Shown: piece by piece, positions 8,100 through 16,968 of the stretch
Numbering within the stretch: the stretch's first letter is position 1
How the letters are laid out: the number at the start of each line of letters is the position of its first letter
Assembly (NCBI RefSeq): GCF_025567265.1
Contig: NZ_JAOQJW010000007.1
Coordinates: forward strand, 62,001 to 126,000
Reading direction: 5' to 3'
DNA length: 64,000 nt
Origin: Dorea_A amylophila
GTDB taxonomy: Bacteria; Bacillota; Clostridia; Lachnospirales; Lachnospiraceae
Notes under the pieces: model-generated
Seen by the model: only the letters and a program-made list of their open reading frames with translations
Database searches by the model: none
Told to the model about the DNA's origin: nothing
Translations under genes and position numbers: made by a program

Positions 8100-9338
8100 T
8101 CAATCCCGTCTATATAAATCCCTTGTATATACTTTATCTTTCACATCATCTAAACAGTCATTATATCTATTTGCAATGATTGCCTGACTCTGCTCCTTAA
8201 ATTTATCCAAATCATTCACAACCTTACTTCCAAAGAAAGTGCTTCCATCTTCCAATGTTGGCTCATAAATAATAACAGATGCTCCTTTAGCCTTGATTCT
8301 CTTCATAACTCCCTGTATAGAAGACTGGCGGAAATTATCTGAATTTGATTTCATAGTAAGACGATATACACCAATCACAACCTCTTTTTCCATAGAAGCA
8401 TCATAAGTATTTTCATCATCATAAGCATAATACCCTGCTTTCTGTAAAACACGATCTGCTATGAAATCTTTCCTGGTTCTATTTGATTCAACAATAGCAG
8501 ACATCATATTCTGTGGAACATCTTCATAATTAGCCAAAAGCTGTTTAGTATCCTTTGGTAAGCAATAACCACCATATCCAAATGACGGATTATTATAATG
8601 TGATCCAATTCTTGGATCAAGACACACACCGTTAATGATCTGCTGTGTGTTCAACCCTTTCATTTCGGCATATGTGTCAAGCTCATTAAAATATGATACT
8701 CTGAGAGCCAGATATGTATTAGCAAATAACTTCACTGCTTCCGCTTCTGTAAATCCCATAATCAAAGTATCAATATTCTCTTTAATAGCACCTTCCTGTA
8801 ATAATCCGGCAAATGTATTCGCAGCCTTTACAAGTCTAGCATTTTGAATATCCGTTCCCACAATAATTCTTGACGGATATAGATTATCGTACAATGCCTT
8901 AGATTCACGCAAAAACTCAGGGCTAAAAATAATATTGTCACAATGAAATTTTTCTCTAATACTTGCTGTATATCCTACTGGAATTGTCGATTTTATAACC
9001 ATAATCGCATCTGGATTATATTCAATAACCAACTTGATCACAGCTTCTACTGCTGATGTATCAAAGAAATTTTTCTTACTGTCATAGTTTGTGGGAGCAG
9101 CAATAACTACAAAGTCCGCATCTTTATACGCTGATTTTGCATCTAATGTTGCCGTTAGATGCAATTTCTTCTCTGACAGATATTTTTCAATATATTCATC
9201 CTGAATTGGAGATTTTTTTTGGTTTATTAATTCTACTTTTTCTGGAATAATATCTACTGCCATCACTTCATGGTGTTGCGATAACAAAGTAGCTATGGAT
9301 AATCCCACATATCCAGTTCCTGCAACTGCAATTTTCAT
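8100..9338 (-). CDS. ugd: UDP-glucose 6-dehydrogenase family
   Basis: Oxidises a UDP-hexose twice (UDP-glucose to UDP-glucuronate is the usual reaction) with NAD. The N-terminal Rossmann motif is GTGYVGL (residues 7-13). FSPEFLRES (138-146) and the catalytic cysteine at 259 in GYGGYCLPKD are all present. Length 412 is within the range of the short bacterial Ugd group. GCAGGAGG lies before the ATG. It sits between the O-acetyltransferase and NeuC-like genes, so the capsule likely contains a uronic acid. A UDP-ManNAc or other UDP-sugar dehydrogenase activity cannot be fully excluded, but the motif set favours Ugd. Confidence 0.88.
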   Translation of the reverse strand: MKIAVAGTGYVGLSIATLLSQHHEVMAVDIIPEKVELINQKKSPIQDEYIEKYLSEKKLHLTATLDAKSAYKDADFVVIAAPTNYDSKKNFFDTSAVEAVIKLVIEYNPDAIMVIKSTIPVGYTASIREKFHCDNIIFSPEFLRESKALYDNLYPSRIIVGTDIQNARLVKAANTFAGLLQEGAIKENIDTLIMGFTEAEAVKLFANTYLALRVSYFNELDTYAEMKGLNTQQIINGVCLDPRIGSHYNNPSFGYGGYCLPKDTKQLLANYEDVPQNMMSAIVESNRTRKDFIADRVLQKAGYYAYDDENTYDASMEKEVVIGVYRLTMKSNSDNFRQSSIQGVMKRIKAKGASVIIYEPTLEDGSTFFGSKVVNDLDKFKEQSQAIIANRYNDCLDDVKDKVYTRDLYRRD

Positions 9339-9380
9339 ATTCGCATACCTCCTGCTTTACACTTCTGTTTCTACTGAATT

Positions 9381-10523
9381 TTAGACTATATCATAAAATT
9401 CCTTTAAAATGGACGTTCCATTTTCTAAAATTTCTTTTGTCTTTTTATAATAATTTTCTGCAGTATTTTCTACATAATACGGATTAATTATTTTTTCATT
9501 TTTCCCGGTAATCTCTTTCATTGCCTGACCGATCATACTACTGTCGCAAGTGACATCAATAACACTGTTACCATGTACTCGTCCTCTTTGTCTATCTCCA
9601 ATATTAATTGTATACCTTCCTAATGACGGTGTTTCAATAATTCCAGATGACGAATTTCCTATTAATGCCACAGAATTTTTTACTAAATATAAAAACGAAT
9701 CTACATTCAAGTTTTCATAATAATACGCATTTTCATGTTCATCCACATAATTGAGCCATGAAGAACGTATGATATCAGATTTTGTATCTGCATTCGTCCC
9801 CATAAAAATAACACTCATTCCATTCATATTTTCCTGCAATGCAGTCAATACTTCTTTCACCTGATCTTCCATTTTCACATCAGTTAGTGTTTCGGGATGA
9901 AAAGCTACAACCCAATATTTTTGTGGAATAAGTTCTTTTACTTTTTCAATTACTTTCTCTTCATCTATCTTGCAACAATTTTCTGCCCCTAATGCCCCAA
10001 GATAAAATACTCTTTTAGGATCTTCTCCCAACTGTATTACACGTTTTCTATATTCTTCTGTACTGGTAAAATGATACTGACTCATTTTGGTAATAGAATG
10101 ACGTATAAATTCATCATAATTGCCATATGTAACTTCCCCACCATGTAAATGCAAAATTGGGATTCTTTGCATAGCTGCTGCAATCGCAACCGCCATCATT
10201 TCATATCTATCTCCAAGTATAATTAATAAATCAAATTTATTATTTTCAAAATAATTTCCAAAACAATCTAAAGCTGTTGCCATGCAATGCATCACATTCG
10301 CATTACTGTCATTCTCTATATTTAGCGGAATCTCCAAATCGATTTTAAATCCATCCTGTCGTATTATATCTACAGAGTGACCAAACTTATCTTCTAAATG
10401 TGAGCCTGTAACCAATACTGAAAACTCAATATCTTTGTCATTATCTAATAATCTTAAAAAATTTTTTACTATTCCATAATCTGCTCTTGAACCAGTCGCA
10501 TACGCTACTCTATACTTTCCCAT
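9381..10523 (-). CDS. neuC: Hydrolysing UDP-GlcNAc-type 2-epimerase (NeuC/LegG-like)
   Basis: Releases UDP while epimerising C2 to give free ManNAc, or the 2,4-diacetamido-6-deoxy analogue, which feeds the NeuB-type synthase. The 380-aa protein has the GT-B like epimerase fold: ILGDRYEMMAVAIAAAM near residues 105-121, LHLHGGE about 128-134, and IGNSSSGIIETPSLG about 290-304. NeuC (sialic acid) and LegG (legionaminic acid) are close relatives and cannot be separated by eye. Because the same locus has a complete bacillosamine set, LegG is a serious alternative. It lies in the order neuD-B-A-C as one unit. Confidence 0.85.
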   Translation of the reverse strand: MGKYRVAYATGSRADYGIVKNFLRLLDNDKDIEFSVLVTGSHLEDKFGHSVDIIRQDGFKIDLEIPLNIENDSNANVMHCMATALDCFGNYFENNKFDLLIILGDRYEMMAVAIAAAMQRIPILHLHGGEVTYGNYDEFIRHSITKMSQYHFTSTEEYRKRVIQLGEDPKRVFYLGALGAENCCKIDEEKVIEKVKELIPQKYWVVAFHPETLTDVKMEDQVKEVLTALQENMNGMSVIFMGTNADTKSDIIRSSWLNYVDEHENAYYYENLNVDSFLYLVKNSVALIGNSSSGIIETPSLGRYTINIGDRQRGRVHGNSVIDVTCDSSMIGQAMKEITGKNEKIINPYYVENTAENYYKKTKEILENGTSILKEFYDIV

Positions 10524-10535
10524 ACTAACCTTCTT

Positions 10536-11216
10536 TTACTGATTTATAATAGTTTCGGCAATTTTAAAATCAAGTTCTGTATCTATATCTATACTGCGCT
10601 CTGCCGGCATTTTATATGCGTAACAATCTTCTCTATACAGATTTGTATTTTCCAAAAAAGCCTTCACATCTGCCATATAAATTGCCCCATTTATCCTATA
10701 AAACGTTTCTAATTTCTGTCTTTGTTTATTACTGTCTGCCCGCAAAAATCCGGATAACGAATTATTTTCTGGTAAAGTATTACTCCACAATGGCGAATGC
10801 TCCATTTCACAAACTGATACAACCGCTATTGCATCTTTCTCTTTAAATAATTCATAAGCTTTTTTTATATCTTCGTACTTTCGCAATGGAGATGTTGGCT
10901 GTAAAAGCGTAAATGTATCAAATACAATTCCCATCTCCTGATATTTTTTCAATACTTCTTTTACAACATCCCATGATGACGCTACATCTGATGCATTTTC
11001 TTCTGATCGATAAAAAGGTACTTCTGCTCCATATTGTATTGCAATCTCGCCATATCTTTCAGAATCCGTAGAAACCAATATGTGTGAATAAATCTCTGAT
11101 TTCTTCGCTGCTTCTATGCTATATGCAATTAACGGTTTTCCATTTAATAATTTTATATTTTTATCTTTCAAGCCTTTCGAACCGCTTCTTGCAGGTATTA
11201 TTGCTAAATTATTCAT
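10536..11216 (-). CDS. neuA: CMP-sialic acid (or CMP-legionaminic acid) synthetase
   Basis: Activates a nonulosonic acid with CTP to form the CMP-sugar donor. Residues 7-18 are IPARSGSKGLKD, the nucleotide-binding signature of the family. LLQPTSPLR (about 103-111) and DIDTELDF near the C-terminus (215-222) are also conserved. Length 226 aa is typical of the short, single-domain form. The start overlaps the end of neuB by 8 nt. With neuB and neuC it completes nonulosonic acid activation. Confidence 0.9.
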   Translation of the reverse strand: MNNLAIIPARSGSKGLKDKNIKLLNGKPLIAYSIEAAKKSEIYSHILVSTDSERYGEIAIQYGAEVPFYRSEENASDVASSWDVVKEVLKKYQEMGIVFDTFTLLQPTSPLRKYEDIKKAYELFKEKDAIAVVSVCEMEHSPLWSNTLPENNSLSGFLRADSNKQRQKLETFYRINGAIYMADVKAFLENTNLYREDCYAYKMPAERSIDIDTELDFKIAETIINQ

Positions 11217-12240
11217 CTTCTCTATTCACTCCTTTACAAGAAATCAATTCATCTATTTCAAAATCTTTTTCAGCTTCTTTTCCCAACACCTCATACCAAT
11301 GAATCGGAGAAATTCCATTTCCTGGTCTTTTACAAGTGATATTCTCTTCGGAAAACATTTCGCCTCTCATGATTTTTCTTTTTGCTACAATAGATTTTCT
11401 TGCAACGAATATATTGCTTCGTTCAGATTCAGTCACTTCTTTCGTTTCATTTCCAAGCATAATTTCAGCTTTATGCACACCTACACACAATTCTTTTAGT
11501 TCTTCTGGTGTAATAGACGCTTTATGATCAGGTCCTGGCATAGCTTTATCTAAAGTAAAATGTTTTTCGATAAATTTAGCTCCCAATCCAACAGCCACAA
11601 GAGAAGCAACAATTCCTTCTGAATGATCTGAAAGTCCGATTTTCCAATCTGGTGCTAATTCTTGAAGCTTATTCATGGCAAGCAAATTCATATCTTCCGG
11701 CTCTGTTGGATATTGTGTATTACAATGTAATACCGTAAAACTTGTGTCTTTACTTTGTTGCAAAACATTTATTGCATATTTAACTTCATCAATCGTAGAC
11801 ATTCCTGTTGATAGAATTACTTGTTTATTTTGACATTCAATTGCTGCTACCCTCTGTAAATAAGGAAGATTTGTAATCTCTCCTGATGGTACTTTCCATA
11901 TATTCTGACCGATTTTTTGCAAAAATGAAAAAGATTCAAAATCAAATGGCGTAGAAAAAATCTGAATATCTAAAGTAGAAGCATACTGTACCAATTCCAA
12001 GTATTCAGTTTCCGTTAATGCCAATTTTTTTAACATATCTAGCTGTGAACCATTTCCATCATTTTTTTTCTGATATTCGGCTTTAGGGGCATATCTTGAA
12101 ACAAGATTTTCTGGCACAAAACTTTGGAATTTAACTGCATCTGCTCCAGCTTCTTTCGCTTTTTTCATCATTTTTTTTGCCAATTCAACACTTCCATTAT
12201 GATTGCAGCCAATCTCTGCAACAATTTGAATATCACTCAT
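11209..12240 (-). CDS. neuB: N-acetylneuraminate/legionaminate synthase
   Basis: Condenses phosphoenolpyruvate with ManNAc or its diacetamido analogue. The NeuB barrel shows AEIGCNHNGS (residues 8-17), KVPSGEITNLPYL, the metal/substrate motif GLSDHSEG and EKHFTLDK. A SAF (antifreeze-like) domain occupies about 283-343 (KRKIMRGEMFSEENI). The TNLPYL segment also occurs in LegI-type enzymes, so sialic versus legionaminic acid is open. GGAGAG precedes the ATG. 343 aa is the normal length. It is translationally coupled to neuA. Confidence 0.92.
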   Translation of the reverse strand: MSDIQIVAEIGCNHNGSVELAKKMMKKAKEAGADAVKFQSFVPENLVSRYAPKAEYQKKNDGNGSQLDMLKKLALTETEYLELVQYASTLDIQIFSTPFDFESFSFLQKIGQNIWKVPSGEITNLPYLQRVAAIECQNKQVILSTGMSTIDEVKYAINVLQQSKDTSFTVLHCNTQYPTEPEDMNLLAMNKLQELAPDWKIGLSDHSEGIVASLVAVGLGAKFIEKHFTLDKAMPGPDHKASITPEELKELCVGVHKAEIMLGNETKEVTESERSNIFVARKSIVAKRKIMRGEMFSEENITCKRPGNGISPIHWYEVLGKEAEKDFEIDELISCKGVNREDE

Positions 12241-12242
12241 TT

Positions 12243-12863
12243 CTAATCTCTCCTCTTTATAACTCTAGCAGGTACACCTACTACAGTTACTTTCTCCGGT
12301 ATATCTTTAATAATCACACTACCTGAACCAATAATTGCATTGGAACCGATTTTCAATTGACCGTTACACACAGATGAACTGCCCAAAAAAACACTATTTC
12401 CTACAATTACATTTCCATTTATGACAGAATTTGTTGATAAATGATTGTGATCACCCACTTTACATTCGTGTTCAATCAAAGCCTTTGTATTTATAACATT
12501 ATTATTTCCTATCTCTGCATCAGCATTTATTACTGCCATTTTACCTACAAAATTCCCTATTCCCATTTTTGCACTGGCCGATATAATTGCTGAAGAATCA
12601 ATAATATTGATTATGTTCAATCTTCGTTCTCTAATTCTGTCAAACCATAACTTACGGTATCCAACATCTCCAATAGAAACAAAATAACTATATTTTTCAC
12701 AATTTGGAATATCTTCAAGTCCCGTACCCAAGATTGGTAATCCCATATGCATACCTTTTTTGTTGCTATCTATGAATCCACATAATTCATATTCTGATTT
12801 ATTAATTGAATCTGCAACTGACTTTGCATGTCCACCAGCTCCTATTAAAATCAGTTTTTTCAT
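12243..12863 (-). CDS. neuD: NeuD-family sugar O-/N-acetyltransferase
   Basis: N-terminal nucleotide-sugar binding fold (MKKLILIGAGGHAKSVADSI) followed by a left-handed beta-helix from about residue 95 to the end (hexapeptide repeats such as IGNNNVI, VGNSVFLG, IGSNAIIG) and a VGVPARVI end. NeuD proteins acetylate sialic acid (or, as PglD-type, an amino sugar). 206 aa is typical. GAGGTGAT precedes the ATG. It is the first gene of the nonulosonic acid set and lies 2 nt from neuB. Confidence 0.85.
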   Translation of the reverse strand: MKKLILIGAGGHAKSVADSINKSEYELCGFIDSNKKGMHMGLPILGTGLEDIPNCEKYSYFVSIGDVGYRKLWFDRIRERRLNIINIIDSSAIISASAKMGIGNFVGKMAVINADAEIGNNNVINTKALIEHECKVGDHNHLSTNSVINGNVIVGNSVFLGSSSVCNGQLKIGSNAIIGSGSVIIKDIPEKVTVVGVPARVIKRRD

Positions 12864-13019
12864 CTAAAATCACCTCAAATCTATTTTCTAAGATACTCTC
12901 TCAGTTTATTCCAATTTTTTATACCTATTTTAACAAATGATGACACTATTCTTTTATTCATTTTTTACATATGTACATGTGGCTATCAATATAAACTTTT
13001 CCATTTAATCCACTCACTT
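12864..13019. other. AT-rich gap upstream of neuD
   Basis: No well-supported gene. Two tiny minus-strand frames (16 and 26 codons, at 12954-13004 and 12881-12961, overlapping by ATGAATAA) lack ribosome binding sites. The second ends KLREYLRK and could be a gene remnant. No terminator is visible, in keeping with read-through from the genes at the right into neuD. Confidence 0.4.
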
Positions 13020-13234
13020 TTATTCTATAAAATCGTTCTTTATTTTATCAAAAATTTCCTTACCCTCAAGACAAGATTGTGAAAAATAAATTTGTGAAAC
13101 AAATTCCATACCATATCTCATTTCCAAAATATTTTTTATATCTCTTATCCTTTTTGATACAGCTTTACTATCCTCAATCATGTATTCTGGTTCATCTAAC
13201 GTAAACTGTATAAGTTTTCCTGCTTGATTAAGCT

Positions 13235-13873
13235 TTATGCCCCCCCCACGAATAATGGACTCTGTAATCTATATCTGTGTACACTTTTTATATTAACCAT
13301 TAAATCCAATTCGGATAATTTTTCATTTTCAGGCACAATACAACAAAAAGTATCTCCCGTTTCAATTAACCATTCTTGTATTTGTAAATATGCATTATAG
13401 ACTTTTTTCAAAAAATCTGCCGATATTTTCTTTTGTAAATACCAATCCAAATTACCTGGATTTTTGCTTTTTCTCTTCAAAACTCGAACATTTATTTTAT
13501 GTTGATCTGTATATAAATTCATCCCCATTCTATGATTACCATCGAGAAGCCTCATATCCTTATCTACTATAAATAAAGAATTCGGATCATATCCTTTGCT
13601 TTGATATGATGTAATTAATTTTGAGAAAGCCATGTTCCCATCTTCCTCCCGATGTTTATTACCATATGCTGCCCTACTAACCGTATTTTGCCATACAAAT
13701 GTTTGTTTATTATATTCTACATAATCCTTTATATCCAAATACCTCGTAGTAGCTAGAAACTGATTATGTTCTACATTTCTTCTTAAATTCATTATATCTC
13801 CAATAGAAGCACTACATGACTGAGCCGTTCTACTATCATATAAATCTACCAACATCTTTTTTATACTAAACAT
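13235..13873 (-). CDS. DGNHR-motif (ParB/Srx-like) protein, phase-variable, currently truncated
   Basis: The present frame gives 212 aa and ends in LFVGGA at a tract of eight G (13240-13247). With nine G the frame runs on to a stop at 13020, giving 284 aa whose extra 70 residues look like ordinary helical protein (for example IRDIKNILEMRYGMEF). The motif DGNHRMGMNL near residues 111-120 resembles the active-site motif of the ParB/sulfiredoxin superfamily, which in capsule loci often occurs in uncharacterised proteins acting as nucleotide- or kinase-like enzymes. GAGGAG precedes the ATG at 13873. It is coupled to the next gene upstream (2-nt gap). Function unknown; its switchable C-terminus suggests that it alters the surface polymer. 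Confidence 0.65.
   Translation of the reverse strand: MFSIKKMLVDLYDSRTAQSCSASIGDIMNLRRNVEHNQFLATTRYLDIKDYVEYNKQTFVWQNTVSRAAYGNKHREEDGNMAFSKLITSYQSKGYDPNSLFIVDKDMRLLDGNHRMGMNLYTDQHKINVRVLKRKSKNPGNLDWYLQKKISADFLKKVYNAYLQIQEWLIETGDTFCCIVPENEKLSELDLMVNIKSVHRYRLQSPLFVGGA
13240..13247 (-). repeat. G8 tract inside the DGNHR-protein gene
   Basis: Eight G in the coding direction. The stop TAA comes two codons later in the current frame; one extra G opens a further 71 codons to 13020. The flank TCGTGGGGGG also occurs at the tract near 27.4 kb. Confidence 0.85.
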
Positions 13874-13874
13874 T

Positions 13875-15011
13875 TTAATTTTCTCCTCCCAATACTTTCC
13901 ATTTTATACGATTCAAAATAGTTGGTTTTGCATACTTTTCTGTCCAGAAATGAATATTCGCATCTGACTTTTCTAACTTCTTTTCAAAACTCTTCTGAAA
14001 AGTATTTCGTGGCGCTGGTAATATAATTCTTGGATTATTACGAATTATTTCTTGGCTATCTACATTTCTAATTAAAAAGTATTTTTCTACTTCATTAAAA
14101 ATTTTTTTTCCTTTTTCAGTCAACACTAATACTGCCGAACACCCAAGACTATCTGTAAATTCGGGACATACTTTTTCCATTCCCCACGCATCTCCTATCA
14201 ATAGATCACTCATAATATTCTGTCCCTTATATTCGCAACTCAAACATCTATTTCTTTCAAACAAACCATCTGTAAAGCATTTCAAAAAGTAACCATCATT
14301 TTTTCTAAACGTTATATGTTCAGTTCCATTCTTAAATTGAAACTTCAATCCATAATTTAAGCATCCTTTTGTTTTATCTCTCATAGACACTTTAATAATT
14401 GAACTTTCACTCATTCTTTCTTCTTCAGCTAAATATTTTTTCCATATTTTACGTTCTATAGATCCATGACATACAACTGCCAGCGTAATTAATTTATCAC
14501 TTTTAACACACTTTTTTACTGCTGCAACTTGACATGGGACTCCTGAAAAAAGTACTATTTTTCCCTTTTCTACAATCTGCTTGATTTTCACTATGCAATC
14601 ATTTAAATCACTTTTCACATATTTTGATCCCATCATTTTTTTGCAAATTTCTATCTCATTAGAAACAATATGTTTGGGCATAAACTCGTCATCATATATA
14701 CAACCACAAACATATCCGTCCATTTCTAATACTTTTTGTGCTATTTGAAAAAAAACACCGCCTGACGAACTTACTTTTCTGATTTCATTGTTTTTGTTTT
14801 TAACTATATATCCCTCAATACAATTCAGTTCTTCTATATCTTCAGGTTTATTCAATTCAATACATACTCTTTCACATCTATTGCAATTAATACACTTTTG
14901 CAAATCAATTTCTGGATGTATGTTTTCATCAAATGATATTGCTTTGGTTGGACAAGCTTCTGCACATGCTGAACAAGAGTAACATTTTTCTTTAAAATCA
15001 AAATTTATCAT
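13875..15011 (-). CDS. Coenzyme F420 hydrogenase/dehydrogenase beta-subunit-like protein with 4Fe-4S domain
   Basis: The N-terminal ferredoxin-like domain has two cysteine clusters (CYSCSACAEACP and CINCNRCERVC, residues about 11-50), followed by the FrhB-type C-terminal domain. In Clostridia and Bacteroides such proteins are regular members of polysaccharide loci beside pyruvyl transferases; their reaction there is not established. I chose the ATG at 15011, directly after the upstream stop; a GTG at 15029 would add six residues. About 378 aa. Probably a cytoplasmic redox enzyme that modifies a sugar or reduces the keto group of a precursor. Confidence 0.75.
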   Translation of the reverse strand: MINFDFKEKCYSCSACAEACPTKAISFDENIHPEIDLQKCINCNRCERVCIELNKPEDIEELNCIEGYIVKNKNNEIRKVSSSGGVFFQIAQKVLEMDGYVCGCIYDDEFMPKHIVSNEIEICKKMMGSKYVKSDLNDCIVKIKQIVEKGKIVLFSGVPCQVAAVKKCVKSDKLITLAVVCHGSIERKIWKKYLAEEERMSESSIIKVSMRDKTKGCLNYGLKFQFKNGTEHITFRKNDGYFLKCFTDGLFERNRCLSCEYKGQNIMSDLLIGDAWGMEKVCPEFTDSLGCSAVLVLTEKGKKIFNEVEKYFLIRNVDSQEIIRNNPRIILPAPRNTFQKSFEKKLEKSDANIHFWTEKYAKPTILNRIKWKVLGGEN

Positions 15012-15012
15012 A

Positions 15013-15813
15013 TTATTTAAAACACTCACTTAAAGGAACTATTTCTGCACCATCTTTAATTACATAATTATATATTTGTTTAATTAACTTTTTCGCTTTT
15101 TCATCTGTATTTAATTGCCAATAATGAGTATATATAACAAATGGCACTTTTCTTGCTTTGCAAATATGGTACTCATAAATCAGCCGTTCATAATTATCTA
15201 TTGTATATGCATTCAGTTCTTTATGCTTTCCATAGTTCATAATACCTGGATACTGTACTTTTTTTACTATCCTAAATCCCCAACGAATTATAAAATTATA
15301 TATATATCTTAAATTTACTTTTCTATCTCTCACCCCAATAATGCCAGAGTAATTCATTTGAAGATCTTCTAATACTGAAATAGCTTTTTTATCAATACTA
15401 TTATTAGGTGCAACAAATACTGATATATTCATACCTAACAATTTCTCTAAATGTTTTTTTCCTTTCGGTATTTCCTCTTTTAATTGACTACTACTTTTCC
15501 ATTTCATTTCAGCAAGCCATTTGTTTTCACTTAGCTGATATTCATGTGAATAGCCATGTAACAATATATCAACTTTTCCCTGTTTATATTTTTCCTTTAA
15601 ATATTCTAATAATTCTGTATTTTCAGCTATATCATAATATCCCATTCCAATTTCTTTTCCATATGGAAACACATCATCTCTATGAACTGGAACCGTATAC
15701 GGCACAACTGAAAGAGATACACAATCATCCTCATTTAAAAAATCATATGCTCTTTGTAAATCTTTAGGTTTTGTAAAATATGATGTATCATCATCCCGAA
15801 TAGCAACTTTCAT
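15013..15813 (-). CDS. Polysaccharide deacetylase-like protein (NodB/DUF2334 type)
   Basis: The protein starts MKVAIRDDDTSYF; the paired Asp near residue 8, the HGYSHEYQ motif (about 103-110, H-x3-H metal ligands) and the TH near the C-terminus (VIYTHYWQ) are features of the NodB-like deacetylase fold. 266 aa, no signal peptide, so it acts in the cytoplasm. It stands between the pyruvyl transferase and the F420-like gene with 3-nt spacing, so it probably works on a capsule precursor or glycan. The substrate is unknown. Confidence 0.7.
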   Translation of the reverse strand: MKVAIRDDDTSYFTKPKDLQRAYDFLNEDDCVSLSVVPYTVPVHRDDVFPYGKEIGMGYYDIAENTELLEYLKEKYKQGKVDILLHGYSHEYQLSENKWLAEMKWKSSSQLKEEIPKGKKHLEKLLGMNISVFVAPNNSIDKKAISVLEDLQMNYSGIIGVRDRKVNLRYIYNFIIRWGFRIVKKVQYPGIMNYGKHKELNAYTIDNYERLIYEYHICKARKVPFVIYTHYWQLNTDEKAKKLIKQIYNYVIKDGAEIVPLSECFK

Positions 15814-15816
15814 TTT

Positions 15817-16956
15817 TTATCCTTTCGTCATCTCGAATAACATGTTTTCTAAATACTCAATCGAATCCCTTCTCTGTTCCTCCAAAATCGGAATCACATT
15901 TTTGTAATCTATAGAAATATCTTCTGCAGTCAAATTATCCATATTATGAATTATTCTATTTGATAATCCAAAGATATTTAAAGCACTATATAATCTGGAA
16001 TTTTCAGATGATTCCTCTGAATCACTGCTTTTACAAAAAGAGAAAAAATTTCTTTGGAAATTTATCGAAAACATAGTTCCATGAAATGAATCTGTACAAA
16101 TTAAAGCAGCCCCTCTTATCAATGATAAAAATTCTTTAGGACCTCCCCATACTTTTTTATAATCATTATTTTCCATTTCTAAATATGCTGCCGGAAGACT
16201 TATTATTTTCCAATTTGTTAATTTTTGTATCTTTTCTACAGCCCTTCTATGTTCTGATTTTTCTCCCAAAAAATAAACCAAAATATATGGCTCTTTAGGT
16301 ATCTCAAACTCGCAATATTTTCCCCACTCTTTAGCAGATAATAACAATGTTGGATCTAATACACATTTAACTTCTTTTTGTGTAATACGGCTTAACAATT
16401 GCGCTCCATCCTGCTCTCTGCATGATAAAAAGGAAAAATTAGATAATTTTTTTCTATATTCCTTTTCTTTCTCGTCAGATAATGATTTTACCGCTAAGCT
16501 CGGACCATAACTGCCTTTTTTCGATTTGTTTTCAACAAATGGCAAAAAAAATGCTTCCGGCGAGTTCGCAACAAAAGGATTCCAAGTCTGGTCACTACCT
16601 ACTACATATCCATCATATACTGGTGGATTTTCCATTAACTGCTGTGTGGTTGTATATTTCTTTTTTCCTACATGCAAATATGTTTTATAAAACTGTTCAA
16701 ATAATTCATTCTTTTCCTTTATTTTTTCTCTCGAATCAGCCAACGCTCGATATTTTTTTCTTTCTTTAATATACACTGGCATTCTTTTTATTCTTAATTT
16801 AAGCATTTCATATCTTGATAGAGAATTATCTTGTTTAAAATCTATTAACTCTGCCTGATAGCCTAGTTGTTCTACCTTTTCCTGCAAGGCAAGAGCCTGC
16901 AGCATTGTACCGTAATTATAATAATGATGATATGTAATTATTCCTATTGTTTTCAT
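15817..16956 (-). CDS. Polysaccharide pyruvyl transferase family protein
   Basis: Family members add a pyruvate ketal (from PEP) to a sugar of the glycan. Signs: N-terminal GIITYHHYYNYGTMLQALAL (residues about 4-23), GYVVGSDQTWNP (about 117-128), DPTLLL and the C-terminal CTDSFHGTMFSINF (residues about 288-301). 379 aa, soluble. TTAGGAG precedes the ATG. Neighbouring FrhB-like and deacetylase-like genes make the common three-gene group seen in capsule loci. Pyruvylation would add negative charge to the capsule. Confidence 0.88.
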   Translation of the reverse strand: MKTIGIITYHHYYNYGTMLQALALQEKVEQLGYQAELIDFKQDNSLSRYEMLKLRIKRMPVYIKERKKYRALADSREKIKEKNELFEQFYKTYLHVGKKKYTTTQQLMENPPVYDGYVVGSDQTWNPFVANSPEAFFLPFVENKSKKGSYGPSLAVKSLSDEKEKEYRKKLSNFSFLSCREQDGAQLLSRITQKEVKCVLDPTLLLSAKEWGKYCEFEIPKEPYILVYFLGEKSEHRRAVEKIQKLTNWKIISLPAAYLEMENNDYKKVWGGPKEFLSLIRGAALICTDSFHGTMFSINFQRNFFSFCKSSDSEESSENSRLYSALNIFGLSNRIIHNMDNLTAEDISIDYKNVIPILEEQRRDSIEYLENMLFEMTKG

Positions 16957-16968
16957 AATTTATTTCTC

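Noticed and set aside
12881..13004. Two tiny genes (16 and 26 codons) upstream of neuD
   Set aside because: No ribosome binding sites and no recognisable product; kept only as part of the gap description.
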